Source: Toxoplasma gondii ME49 | Lineage: Eukaryota; Apicomplexa; Conoidasida; Eucoccidiorida; Sarcocystidae | Length of the DNA stretch: 64,000 nucleotides | Assembly (NCBI RefSeq): GCF_000006565.2 | Contig: NC_031469.1 | Span: 62,001 to 126,000, forward strand | Direction of reading: 5' to 3' | The notes under the pieces: model-generated | What the model saw: the letters and a program-made list of their open reading frames with translations, nothing else | Told to the model about the DNA's origin: nothing | Databases searched by the model: none | In this document: positions 23,811-34,830 of the stretch, one piece after another | Layout: each line of letters opens with the position of its first letter | Position numbering within the stretch: the stretch's first letter is position 1 | Program-made: the position numbers and the translations under genes

Positions 23811-24995
23811 GTGTTCCGGGTTAAACATATAAGCAAGCGCTCTACCGTGTTGCTTTCTACCCCGTGGACAAATGGAGTGCTCCCAGATGAAGGGATACGA
23901 ACAACTCGCTTATTAAGTCATTTATCCCAAGGGAAATCATGTGGAAAAGGCCTCTCATAATCCGCTCCCACATTCACCAGTGGAGCCACATCCCACCAGA
24001 CAGGAATTTCCAAGAGCATGGCGCGAGACTGCTTTTGTTCAGTACGGGAATCGCGTCCGTCAGCCAGCCGATACGTGCGAGAAGGACTGTGGCTTCTGCA
24101 CCGAAGGAACTCTGTTCGATGCTTTTTTCTGCGGTCGCTGTTTTGGGGTTCAGAACAGTATACCGGAACTCATGTCGCCGCATGGGCTGTCGCGAGGTCT
24201 CGACCACTCACAAACTGACTCCACACTGACAGAAAAGAGGAAGCATTCCAGAATGTGTTGTATATATTCCGTAGTGTACATAAACCTAGATGACGGGAAT
24301 TGCGAAGCCTGTGCGTCTTGATTCGAGCGGCGCTAGCGTCCTTGTGGGACCAGACGATTTCAGTGCTTTGACTTGAGAACATTTTACCCAAACTACGACA
24401 AGCAACGAGCTGGCCAGCTTTGCTGCCTCAGAAGGCACCCAGTATGGTCCAATAACGGCGGCTGTTAATAGAGGATCGTCCTCCTTGAATGCGAACCAAC
24501 GCAAAGCTGTGATCTGACGTGTGCGTCGCGAACTGTGTCTGCTACTGGGTTGCCGCCAGAGGCGTGGACATGGGGGCGCCGAAGGCCCCCCGACGTTGTT
24601 TGTCCATGTTTGTTTCACTACTAGTTTTGTCTTGCGAGTTTCATGAGGAACGATGATTGTATCTTTGGCCTTGTTAGTGTTTCATATGTTGTCACGACTC
24701 GCGTTGTAGGGCTTGCTGTGTAAGCATACTCGATAATCTCAAGCGTTCTGGTAAACTGGCACGCGCGTCACCACGAACGCGCTAACATGTCCAGAACCAG
24801 ATTCAGTGTTTGATCTTCTTTGTGTTGAACGTGGCTTCGCTGAATTTTAGTTGTGTCGCGCCCTTCCCGTGCGACGTCGACTGTACAGCACGATCACAGT
24901 GGACGTTTGTGTCGTTCAAATACCCCTGCGGGAAACTCTGTTGCTAGGTTGTAAGAGCGAAACATACTCCTGCCGCGACCTGACCCATGGCACCC
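23811..24995 (+). repeat. Duplicated upstream block, copy A (5' of MAF1 copy 1)
   Basis: From about 23834 to the MAF1 start this sequence is almost identical to 31837-32990, with only about a dozen scattered differences seen by eye (for example TATACCGG versus TATACAGG at 24160/32167). It includes the promoter and 5' UTR of copy 1. Open frames inside it (23939-24321) are mirrored in the other block but carry no known motif, so I treat them as non-coding. A shorter, strongly diverged relative of its left end is at about 27590-27990. Confidence 0.85.
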
Positions 24996-24998
24996 TGA
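24987..24998 (+). promoter_or_regulatory. Three-codon upstream ORF in the leader of MAF1 copy 1
   Basis: ATG GCA CCC TGA ends 8 bases before the MAF1 start codon at 25007. The same position in copies 2 and 3 reads CCTTGG instead of CCATGG, so the upstream ATG exists only in copy 1. If it lies in the transcript it could lower or modulate initiation at the main ATG. This is inference from sequence only. Confidence 0.4.
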
Positions 24999-25006
24999 AC
25001 GGAAAG

Positions 25007-26946
25007 ATGTGGCGCATCTGGAGATACCGGCTGTCATTTCTGTTTGCGACCGGCTGCCTGCTGGGCGCTCTGACCGCCGGTCTAGGCAGTCAGATGTCGG
25101 ACTCGGTCGGTCGAAATGTGCAGGCGCCAGCTGGCGTTGCAGACGCTTCACAGGAAGCAGGGGACGTCGTCGAGGAACGGACAGAGAGGACCGAACAGCA
25201 AGTATTCGCCCTAGGTCCACCGCGTCGACACTCCTCGGAATCGCTTTTTCCACGGAACGCCTCAGTGACGGCCAGGAGAGGCGGAACAGACGAATCGCCC
25301 TCATAGCCACTGCAGTTGGCGTTGCCGTGATCTTGGCTGCGCTGTATGTATTAAGGCGGCGCTGGGCACAGCCACCACAGGAGCCGGAACCCCCTGCACC
25401 GCCTTCGGTGGAGGATCCTGAGGTGCTCCCCGAGGAAGACGAGGCTTCGTCTTCGCTTCCACCGCCGCCTCCACCATCGCCGCCTCCGCCGCCTCCACCA
25501 TCGCCGCCTCCGCCGCCGCCCGTCGAAGTTCCGTTGTCGCCGGAGTCCCAAACAGTTGACCTCTCGTGTTTGTCAGGCACGACAGTGAGATTCTTTGGGC
25601 CGTCACACCACTCCGGGGGCTTCACCCCGCTCTACGATCCAGCCCCCGACAAACGCGTTGCAACAGTGGACGCTGGGGCAAACGCCTTGTTCATCGGTGG
25701 AGGTGGACTGAACGGGCAGTTCGCGAAGACGCTCCTTGAAGAGGCAGAAAAAAACGGCATCCGGCTGACATCCGTAGCACTCTCCGAGCACAGCCAACGC
25801 ATCCAGCAAAGCCTGCTTCGCCGTGCCGTGAAAAGCCCGGGGAAACTGGTGGAGTTAGACACCGGGGTCGCTTCTCCAGTGTTCGCAAGGTCGTTCGGCT
25901 TCGTTCCCGTTGTTCCCGGATTGATGTGGAAAGAGTCCAAAGTCGGGGCGAACGTTGGGGTAACCTTTATTCACATTCTAAAGCCGGAAGTTACTCCGTA
26001 CGGCAACCTGAACAACAACGTCATGATGTACACCGTGGCCCCTTGTGGCGCTGCGCCGGACACGACGTATTCACTGGCTTGTGAGTCCGAGTGATCGGCT
26101 GTAAAAAACCGATGTTTCAGGTGTATTTCTGCCTCCATGACACGTCAGTTAGGCACAATTTATCGTAGTTCATTTTCGGTATGGGCAATTGTGACCTCAC
26201 ATGCATACACACTATTTTACGAGCTTGCTCACTACACTGCGTTGTGTCTCGGGAAGGCTCTGTGGAAGCATTCACATGACGAAAGTGGCATGTGAAAAAG
26301 CATCCTACAAAACGGGGGAAAACGTCGGAGAATCGGGCGCTGTGACGTGTCGATCGCCGACGGGGTGTCTGCAGACCGCAAACCTTTGTCCTGTCCTCTG
26401 CATGTTTGTTCTATGCTTTTTTCACGACACATATGCACATACCATGGCATCGAAGATACCGTAGCATGTGCCTTCGTTGTTGGAATGCGAAGAGTTTTGA
26501 CTGATTTGTTACAGGAATCGAGGTGAGGTCACGTAGCTCAAGTCGAAGTCTGTTTTACCCACCTGTCTACGTGGATATTGCCCCGTCTATGTGGCTGTCT
26601 CGGGTCTTTGACGCGTGTGGGCTGCTGGTGCTGTTCTGCTCTCTCTGTGTCCTCAGATAAGACAACGATTGCCGGCGTCATTGGAGCTGCTGCGGCGTAC
26701 AACGACACTCCGGCTGGGCAGCAGTACCCAGTGCAAGGGCTTCGTCTTCCCTTGTTAAGAGGCGGGATCTTCAGGAGAAACCGCAGCCTTGAGTCCATTG
26801 GCAGGGCCAACGCAGAGGGGACCTCTCTGGCCATCACGCAATATGGCCCCAATTTCGAATTACAGTACATGTACGACCCTAGCAACGCGGCTCTTCACGG
26901 CTTACAGGAGGCTGAAAGCACGTATCTGGCTAGCATGCTGGACTGA
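25007..26946 (+). CDS. MAF1: MAF1 copy 1 (poly-proline type), exon 1 interrupted by a 1-bp frameshift
   Basis: Exon 1 is 25007-26080 and exon 2 is 26657-26946, joined at GT-AG signals within an ALA-Tyr-Lys context. MAF1 is known as a secreted parasitophorous-vacuole-membrane protein; some paralogs tether host mitochondria. The layout is a signal peptide ([17 protein letters not shown]), a membrane segment ([20 protein letters not shown]), an acidic then poly-proline linker ([19 protein letters not shown], nt 25458-25520) and a macro-domain-like region with GGGGLNG near 25695. At about 25280 the copy reads AGGAGAGGCGG where copy 2 has AGGAGGAGGCGG. The missing base puts the signal peptide and the rest in different frames, so exon 1 is 1074 bases, one short of the length needed. 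The rest is open and well conserved. It may be a real pseudogenising lesion or an assembly error, likely enough in a tandem array. The poly-proline linker is what I recall of the MAF1b type; this is not certain. Confidence 0.8.
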
Positions 26947-29397
26947 AGCGCGAGGAATCAGTTGTGAACAAGAAAAAAACAGGTGCCTTGGAATGTTGAA
27001 CACGCGTCTTCGTGTTCGTTCCCCGGGAGACAAACGGCTGCTGCCCGCGACACATGTCTTTTTGCGAAAATACTATGCTTGGGGATATATTATGAGCCGG
27101 TTGCGTGCTGTGAAAGACTCTACGCTTTCAAAGGACCACCTGGACACCGCTGGTGAACTGGACGGACTCAGGGGCCTCCACCTTCATGTATCGAAATGAG
27201 GCTGCATGCGCCTACTTCCCAGCTCACTAGACCTCAAGCATCACTTCATGTTAGACGCTCCCTCATTCGCTGTGTACAGTCTGGACCCTTGCAGGCTCCG
27301 TGTCAAGACACTGGAACTGGAATTTGTAGCACTGCTGCCGTCAAGAAAGGACAGTAACTCACAGTGACCCGATTTTCACAAAGACAAATACGACAGCTTG
27401 GTTCCTTCCTTGGCAAGCGTCTCTTCCCAGACACTCCTTGAGCAGTGCCGGGGTGCGAGAAAATTCTCTTTGCTGTTTTACGTTCTAAAGAACAGAGAAC
27501 AGGCACTGTTGTACGGAGAGACGAATATGCGTGTACGCTCCCGGCTGAGTGAGAATTGAAGCAAGCGATGTAAGAAGTCTCCTCTCTACCGTGGACGAAT
27601 GGAGTGCTTACACATGAAGGAAAATAAAAATCTCCCTCTATTTATCGGACGAATAGATCATGTGAACAAGGCTTTCCCAAACAGCTTCCACGTTGCGCGG
27701 CTCTTCAGTCGGTATCTACCACACGCATCCTAACAGTAATTTTCTAGAGCATGTCGCAACACCGGTTTTGTTTAACATGAGACGCTCCAGAGTTAAATCA
27801 AGCGGTACATGCGAGAAGGGTTTTCTCTTCAGCAAAGAAGCTCCTGTGAACGATGATTATTCCCCCCGTCGCCGTTCCGAACAGTACACACTATCGCACT
27901 TTCCCCACATGCGTTGCTGCGGCAGACTCATCAACTCACTACCTAACAACTCACAAACTGGCCGGGGAACGTGTCAATGTAGATGGAGGCTTTTCAGAAT
28001 GTGTCGTTCGCATGTTGCAGTATTATGCGTAACTCCTGCAACGAGCTTTGGAGCTCCCGTTTGTGTCGGCTGAACTGTCACGGACGGTCCAACGGGCAAG
28101 ACGGTTTCACTGCTCGACAGTTTTCAAAGGGGCGCCTTTCTTGGGAGCACCTCATCCATCGGTACGACGTAGACGCAGCTTGTATGTCAAGGAAGAAAAC
28201 ACATTATCTTCTTTGAGTAATGTTTTGTAAGCATGGTTCCACATCTATGCGAGGCAGTGCAAAATTGCGGTCGGAGGTTGAGAGCCGCGGATTGCGTCTC
28301 TTAGTAAGGTGCCTTTCCAGCCACAAGAGACGCGGGTCAAGTCGGGGTGCTGTCGGTAGGGGATTGTCGGGCCGTTTCCACCATGACCGCTTCCCAAACC
28401 GCGTCGCTGTGGCTGCTACCGATGTTTTTGTGTTGTCTTGCTTTTTTTAGCGAAGGTCGTGAAGGCAGAGTCAGAAAAATTCAGGGATCTTTGTTTCGCT
28501 TTTGACAGAGACGTCTGCCGCGTAGTGCGTGTGCCCTCGATAACTCGCAGAATATCTTGCTTGTGAAATCACATTTTTAGAACCGTTTTTGTAGAGTTTG
28601 CGTCACTGAACTCTGGTGTCCTGGCGTCCCTGCCTGGCGAAAAATTGTTCCGTTTTGTTCGAGCGAACTTCCGAGTTGCACAGGGGTTGTGCGTATATGT
28701 TTCATGACCCATCATTCAGTCCTCTCGTTCGCTTTAGAAGAATCACATATTGCGTCTCGCGAATGACGCGTTCTTCCTGCCTGTCAACTAAGACGAACTC
28801 GCTAGAACTGGCCGGTTCAGTAGTTTGCCTACCACACGAGTCGGCTGCTTCGCCACGCTGTGTTTTTCGACGCTCGCGCCTCATGTCTCCGCGTTTTTGT
28901 GGTCCGTTTCCATCTGGTACTTCCCACTAACCTGACCTGACTCTCTACCGCGCGCTTCAGGCGCCGCGTGCTCCTCGGTGTCTGACGAGGTTCGCAGAGT
29001 CAAATATGTTCAAACAGTACGAGGATTAAGTATGTTCATCTGCGCATATAGGCTGATGCTCGGTTCGGCATGCAGACTGCATCCAGCTTCGTGCACATAC
29101 GTTGTTTATTCGGTTCGTGGGGCACCCCTAGATTGTGCGCCAGTTCAACTCTGAGGATATCCACTTCCGTAGAAAGCTTCGGGCGCGAGAGCGGAGAACC
29201 CGAAGTCCGTGGAAGAATGCCGCATCCAGTGTCTGCCGCAGCTGCGGAAAAATCTGACAGATTCGAGAGGTAATCTCGGCTTCTTGACATACAGCACGAT
29301 CTCTGTGGACGTTTGTATCGTTAAGAGTCCGTTGCTAGGTTGTAAGAGCGAAACATATTCCTGCCGCGACGTTACCCTTGGCACCCTGAACGGAAAG
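26947..29397. other. Spacer between MAF1 copies 1 and 2, with decayed unit remnants
   Basis: No gene recognised. The part at about 27420-27990 is a strongly diverged relative of the upstream block seen at 23811 and 31818: it keeps words such as CTACCGTGGACGAATGGAGTGCT and the GTGCGAGAAGG segment in order. From about 29290 the sequence again matches the leader of the other copies. The segment at about 28220-29280 has no counterpart that I can see in the other units, so copy 2 has its own promoter region. Confidence 0.55.
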
Positions 29398-31249
29398 ATG
29401 TGGCGCATCTGGAGATGCCGGCTGTCCTTTCTGTTTGCGACCGGCTGCCTGCTGGGCGCTCTGACCGCCGGTCTAGGCAGTCAGATGTCGGACTCGGTCG
29501 GTCGAAATGTGCAGGCGCCAGCTGGCGTTGCAGACGCTTCACAGGAAGCAGGGGACGTCGTCGAGGAACGGACAGAGAGGACCGAACAGCAAGTATTCGC
29601 CCTAGGTCCACCGCGTCGACACTCCTCGGAATCGCTTTTTCCACGGAACGCCTCAGTGACGGCCAGGAGGAGGCGGAACAGACGCATCGCCCTCATAGCC
29701 ACTGCAGTTGGCGTTGCCGTGATCTTGGCTGCGCTCTATGTATTAAGGCGGCGCCGGGCACAGCCACCACAGGAGCCGGAACCACCCACGCGACTCCGTA
29801 CGCCGCGTCCCAGGGCTCCTTCCGGGCAACAGCAGCCTTCTGAGTCAGAGCCGCCCGCGGGAGTTCCGATGACGCCTGGTTTCCTTACACTTCCATTCAC
29901 TTGCTTGCGTGACACGAAAGTAACGTTCTTTGGACCGTCGGGCCGCCAACATGGCTTCACCGCGCTCTACGATCCATCCCCCAATAAACGCGTTGCAACT
30001 GTGGACGCAGGGACAAACAGATTGTTCATTGGTGGGGGTGGAATGAACGGGGAGTTCGCAAATACCATCATCGAGGAGGCAAGACGAAACCGAATCCCAC
30101 TGACTGCCACGGAGCTTTCAGCAGAGAGCCAAGAAATACAGGAACGCCTCCTTCGCGATGCAGAGAGACGACCGGGGACACTGGTGGAGATAGACAGTGG
30201 GAGATTCTCCCGAGTGTTTGCCAGGTCCTTTGCCTACGTCGCGATTGTCCCCAATACAGTTTGGGATGAGTCCGAGACCGGTAAAAACGTAGGTGCAACC
30301 TTTCTGCACATTCTCAAGCCAGAAGTCACTCCGCATGGCAACCAGATGAACGACGTCATGCTCTACACCGTGGCGCCTTTGGGTAATGCATCCGACAGCG
30401 CGTATAATCTGGCTTGTAAGTCCGGCTGGTCGGCTGTGGGATCCACCGATTGTGAGAGGTATTCAGCCCTTCACGGCACTTCTCTGGCAGTTCTCGTCTA
30501 ATGCACAAATGCACATACACATATTTATACAGTCGTGTATGTGCTCAAGGCAATCTAATCAGTTTTGTTCTCGGCCCCGTTCAGTGCAAGCGCTCACGTG
30601 AGTGAAACGTACCACGTGGAATCGATGATACAAGGGGGAGGGAGGGAATGGAGGGAGTCTGGCACGATGATGTGTCGATATCTGGCAGCTGTCTTCAGAC
30701 CTGTGTCGTGCTCTTACATGCGTGCTTAACGTAAGCAGGCTGCATACAGTGGGAGCGAAGACAGTCTAATGTGTAAATTTGTTCATGCGACTCAGAATAG
30801 AATCGAAAGACTGCTTTCGGAAATGAGTCTAAATCACCTAGCCCAACACGCTGTGCATTATGTGCTTGCCTACCGAAAGGCTGACCCGTGTATTTGACTG
30901 CTTCTCATCTTCGCCACGCTTGGTCTGGTTGCGCTGTTCGGCTCTTTCTGTGTTGTCAGATAAGGCTACGATGCTGGGCATTGTGGGAGCAGTCTCCGAG
31001 TACAACAAAACGCCTTGGGGGGAAGTGAAACCAGTGGAGGCGATTCGACTTCCCCTGTTGGGAGCCGGGCACTTTAGGGGACGTCGCGGCCTCCATTCCA
31101 TTGGGAGGGCGAACGCTGTAGCGGTCGAAGCGGCCATCACGCGGTTTGACCCGCGCGTCGAATTGCAGTTTATGTACGAGCCTAGCGACGCAGCCCTCCG
31201 TGGCTTGATGGAATCTGAAAGGACGTACACGTTTCCGCAAGGCGACTGA
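29398..31249 (+). CDS. MAF1: MAF1 copy 2, intact; secreted vacuolar membrane protein with macro-like domain
   Basis: Exon 1 is 29398-30415 and exon 2 is 30960-31249 (GT-AG, phase 1), giving 435 residues. The open frame extends back to 29209 only from a GTG; the ATG at 29398 is the first in frame. Order of parts: hydrophobic signal peptide (residues 1-29), a charged stretch, a single membrane segment (about 97-116) flanked by Arg, a proline-rich linker (about 122-155), then a C-terminal domain. That domain contains [20 protein letters not shown] (residues about 200-218), which has the shape of the ligand-binding loop of macro (ADP-ribose-binding) folds. Exon 2 encodes the C-terminal SIGRAN and [15 protein letters not shown] segments. 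MAF1 paralogs reside at the parasitophorous vacuole membrane and some recruit host mitochondria. This copy lacks the long poly-proline run of copy 1, so it may be the non-tethering a type; that sub-type call is inference. Confidence 0.9.
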
Positions 31250-31817
31250 CGTGCCAGGAATCCACTGTGGACCAGAACAGGTTCCTAGCATAATCGAACG
31301 TGTCTGCGAGCTCATTCCTCGCCACGAACTGAATAGTGACAGGTGACGCTTACGACACGGGCATTTTAGGAACCTCTATGCATGGCAGTGTTATTCCTTG
31401 GCCGGGTTGTACACTCTCAGGGGACCCTTCTCTCCCCGTGCATAACCAAAAGCCAGTGAGGCATCAAATTTCAATCTGGACTTCCGCTTTCATGTCCCGA
31501 AACGTGGTTTCATGTGCTTATGTTCCGGCTCTTAAGGTTAAACTCACCCTTCTGGTGAACAGGTTCATCGGTCATCTGCGTACAACGCGGACATTTGCAG
31601 CCTGCAAGACAGCGAACATTGGAAATATGGTCCAGTGCTGTTGTCATACTAGCGCTCTGGCATGGTGCCCGCCAGGCTTAATTTTTTTGTGAAGAGTGTT
31701 TATTTCTCTTCCAATGTCTCTTTGCACAGCGTATGGCTGAGCATGCACTCACTTTCCAGTCGTGGATTGCAAAGCAGAGAACGCAGATACTGTCGCACAG
31801 TGAGACAAATGTAAATA
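31250..31817. other. Spacer between MAF1 unit 2 and the third upstream block
   Basis: Downstream flank of MAF1 copy 2. One open frame (31336-31692, +) has no recognisable motif. No gene is called. Confidence 0.45.
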
Positions 31818-32999
31818 TGTTCCCGGCTAAACATATATTCAAGCGCTCTACCGTGTTGCTTTCTACCCCGTGGACAAATGGAGTGCTCCCAGATGAAGGG
31901 ATACGAACAACTCGCTTATTAAGTCATTTATCCCAAGGGAAATCATGTGGAAAAGGCCTCTCATAATCCGCTCCCACATTCACCAGTGGAGCCACATCCC
32001 ACCAGACAGGAATTTCCAAGAGCATGGCGCGAGACTGCTTTTGTTCAGTACGGGAATCGCGTCCGTCAGCCAGCCGATACGTGCGAGAAGGACTGTGGCT
32101 TCTGCACCGAAGGAACTCTGTTCGATGCTTTTTTCTGCGGTCGCTGTTTTGGGGTTCAGAACAGTATACAGGAACTCATGTCGCCGCATGGGCTGTCGCG
32201 AGGTCTCGACCACTCACAAACTGACTCCACACTGACAGAAAAGAGGAAGCATTCCAGAATGTGTTGTATATATTCCGTAGTGTACATAAGCTAGATGACG
32301 GGAATTGCGAAGCCTGTGCGTCTTGATTCGAGCGGCGCTAGCGTCCTTGTGGGACCAGACGATTTCAGTGCTTTGACTTGAGAACATTTTACCCAAACTA
32401 CGACAAGCAACGAGCTGGCCAGCTTTGCTGCCTCAGAAGGCACCCAGTATGGTCCAATAACGGCGGCTGTTAATAGAGGATCGTCCTCCTTGAATGCGAA
32501 CCAACGCAAAGCTGTGATCTGACGTGTGCGTCGCGAACTGTGTCTGCTACTGGGTTGCCACCCGAGGCGTGGACATGGGGGCGCCGAAGGCCCCCCGACG
32601 TTGTTTGTCCATGTTTGTTTCACTACTAGTTTTGTCTTGCGAGTTTCATGAGGAACGATGATTGTATCTTCGGCCTCGTCAGTGTTTCATATGTTGTCAC
32701 GACACGCGTTGTAGCGCTTGCTGTGTAAGCATACTCGATAATCTCAAGCGTTCTGGTAAACTGGCACGCGCGTCACCACGAACGCGCTAACATGTCCAGA
32801 ACCAGATTCAGTGTTTGATCTTCTTTGTGTTGAACGTGGCGTCGCTGAATTTTAGTTGTGTCGCGCCCTTCCCGTGTGACGTCGACTGTACAGCACGATC
32901 TCAGTGGATGCTTGTGTCGTTCAAATACCCCTGCGGGAAACTCTGTTGCTAGGTTGTAAGAGCGAAACATATTCCTGCCGCGACGTTACCCTTGGCACC
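31818..32999 (+). repeat. Duplicated upstream block, copy B (5' of MAF1 copy 3)
   Basis: Nearly identical to 23811-24995 from about 31837 onward, including an identical segment of several hundred bases beginning CAAGCGCTCTACC. In the last 50 bases before the ATG it matches the leader of copy 2 (CATATTCCTGCC, GTTACCCTTGG) rather than copy 1. This marks a switch in similarity close to 32970. Confidence 0.85.
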
Positions 33000-33011
33000 C
33001 TGAACGGAAAG

Positions 33012-34830
33012 ATGTGGCGCATCTGGAGATGCCGGCTGTCCTTTCTGTTTGCGACCGGCTGCCTGCTGGGCGCTCTGACCGCCGGTCTAGGCAGTCAGAT
33101 GCGGACTCGGTCGGTCGAAATGTGCAGGCGCCAGCTGGCGTTGCAGACGCTTCACAGGAAGCAGGGGACGTCGTCGAGGAACGGACAGAGAGGACCGAAC
33201 AGCAAGTATTCGCCCTAGGTCCACCGCGTCGACACTCCTCGGAATCGCCTTTTCCACGGAACGCCTCAGTGACGGCCAGGAGAGGCGGAACAGACTCATC
33301 GCCCTCATGGCCACTGCAGTTGGCGTTGCCGTGATCTTGGCTGCGCTCTATGTATTAAGGCGGCGCTGGGCACAGCCACCACAGGAGCCGGAACCACCCA
33401 CGCGACCCCGTACACCGCGTCATGAATTTCCCCCCCGGAGGAAGGGCGTTTGCGGAGGCCTTCAGGCGTTCCGCCGCCCCTGCAGTCGACGACGTACCAA
33501 TGCGGTTGCTTGGAAGGCTCAAGAGTAAGATTCGTTGGGCTGTCAAACCACCCCGAGGGTGTCACACCTTTCTATGATGCTACCCCCGAAATACGGGTTG
33601 CAATGGTGGACGAAGGGACAAACACCTTTTTCACTGGCGGGAGTGGAATGAACGGACAGTTGGAGAAGATTAATTATCCTTGAGCAGGCTCAAAGGAACC
33701 GCATCCCGCTGACCAAGTGGGAACTCGCCTCAGACCGGCAACAGGCCCAGCAAAACCTTGTCTACCGTCCCGTGTGAAAGCAGGGCAATCTGGTGGAGCT
33801 AGACACCGGTTTGTTTCGCCAGTGTTTGCGAAGTCTTTCGCCTTTGTCTCTGTTCCACCCGGATCTATCTGGGATGAGTCCGAAACAGGGAGGAACGTAG
33901 GCGTAGCCTTCTTGCACATTCTGCAGCCGGAAGGTACCCCGTACGGCGAGCTGAACAACAACATCGTCATCTACGCAGTGCCTCCTGCTGGAGTTGCTAC
34001 TTAGAGAGCGCGTTGGAAGGCCTGCAAGTCCGGGTGGTCCGCTGTGATAACCGCCGCTGTTTTAGGGGTATCTGCCGTGTCAGTTCGTGCTTTCTGTGTA
34101 CAAAAGTGTACGCACATATGTTTATACTTTGTCACGGGCTATAATTATCCAAACTTCTTTGTATCGCGGGCCGGTTCTGTGGAAGCGCGCACATGACTTA
34201 GCGTGTCGCGTGGAACGGCATCTCATGAAGTGAGGCGAAAAAACGAGCGCGGTGACGTCGATCTCTGACGGGGTGCCTGCAGACCTCTGTCGTGGCTCCT
34301 GCATCAATGCATCACATTAACATGCTACATTCAGTGTAAACGGAGAAAGTCTACTGTGTACATTTGTTCATGCGCCTTACACTATATGGCAGACTGCTTT
34401 CAGAAACCAGGCGATATCACCTGGCCCAAACACGCTCTGCATTATGCGCTTGCCTACTACCAAAAGGGTGACCCGTCCACGGAAGTGTTTCGCATCTTCG
34501 AGCTGTTCTGCTCTCTCTGTGCCGTCAGATAAGGCTACGATTGCGAGCCTTTTGGGAGCTGTTACTGAGTTCAACAAGACGCCGACGAGGGAGGTGAACC
34601 CGGTGCATGTGGTCGGTTTGCCTCTGCTGTGAGCCGGGCTCTTTGGGGGTCAACGCAGTCTTGAGTCCATTGGCAAGGTCAACGCAGAGGTGGTCGCTCT
34701 GGTCATATCGGAATTTAAGCCTGGAATCGAATTACAGCATATGTTCGATCCCAGCGACGAGGTCTATAAAGCTCTTCAGGCAGCTGAAGAAAGATATATG
34801 CCTCCATATCCACGTTCAAGTGCCTGGCAC
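33012..34830 (+). pseudogene. MAF1: MAF1 copy 3, decayed
   Basis: The copy starts with an ATG and signal peptide almost identical to copy 2, then degenerates. One base is missing at about 33101 (CAGATGCGG versus CAGATGTCGG) and another at about 33281 (AGGAGAGGCGG, the same lesion as copy 1). Further frame changes follow between 33400 and 33490 and around 33675-33780. The macro-like loop reads GGSGMNG instead of GGGGxNG. The exon 1 donor position reads GCAAGT (about 34025) instead of GTAAGT. Exon 2, starting at 34529, meets a stop near 34632, with diverged homology (SIGKVNAE, QHMFDPSD) continuing in another frame to about 34830. No full-length product is possible from this sequence. Confidence 0.85.

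Noticed and set aside
23939..24321. Small open frames conserved between the two upstream blocks (also 31945-32294)
   Set aside because: Conservation is explained by recent duplication of the whole block, and two phases are equally preserved; no motif or start context supports a protein.
29209..29397. N-terminal extension of MAF1 copy 2
   Set aside because: The extension has only a GTG start, and the ATG at 29398 begins a textbook signal peptide shared by all copies.
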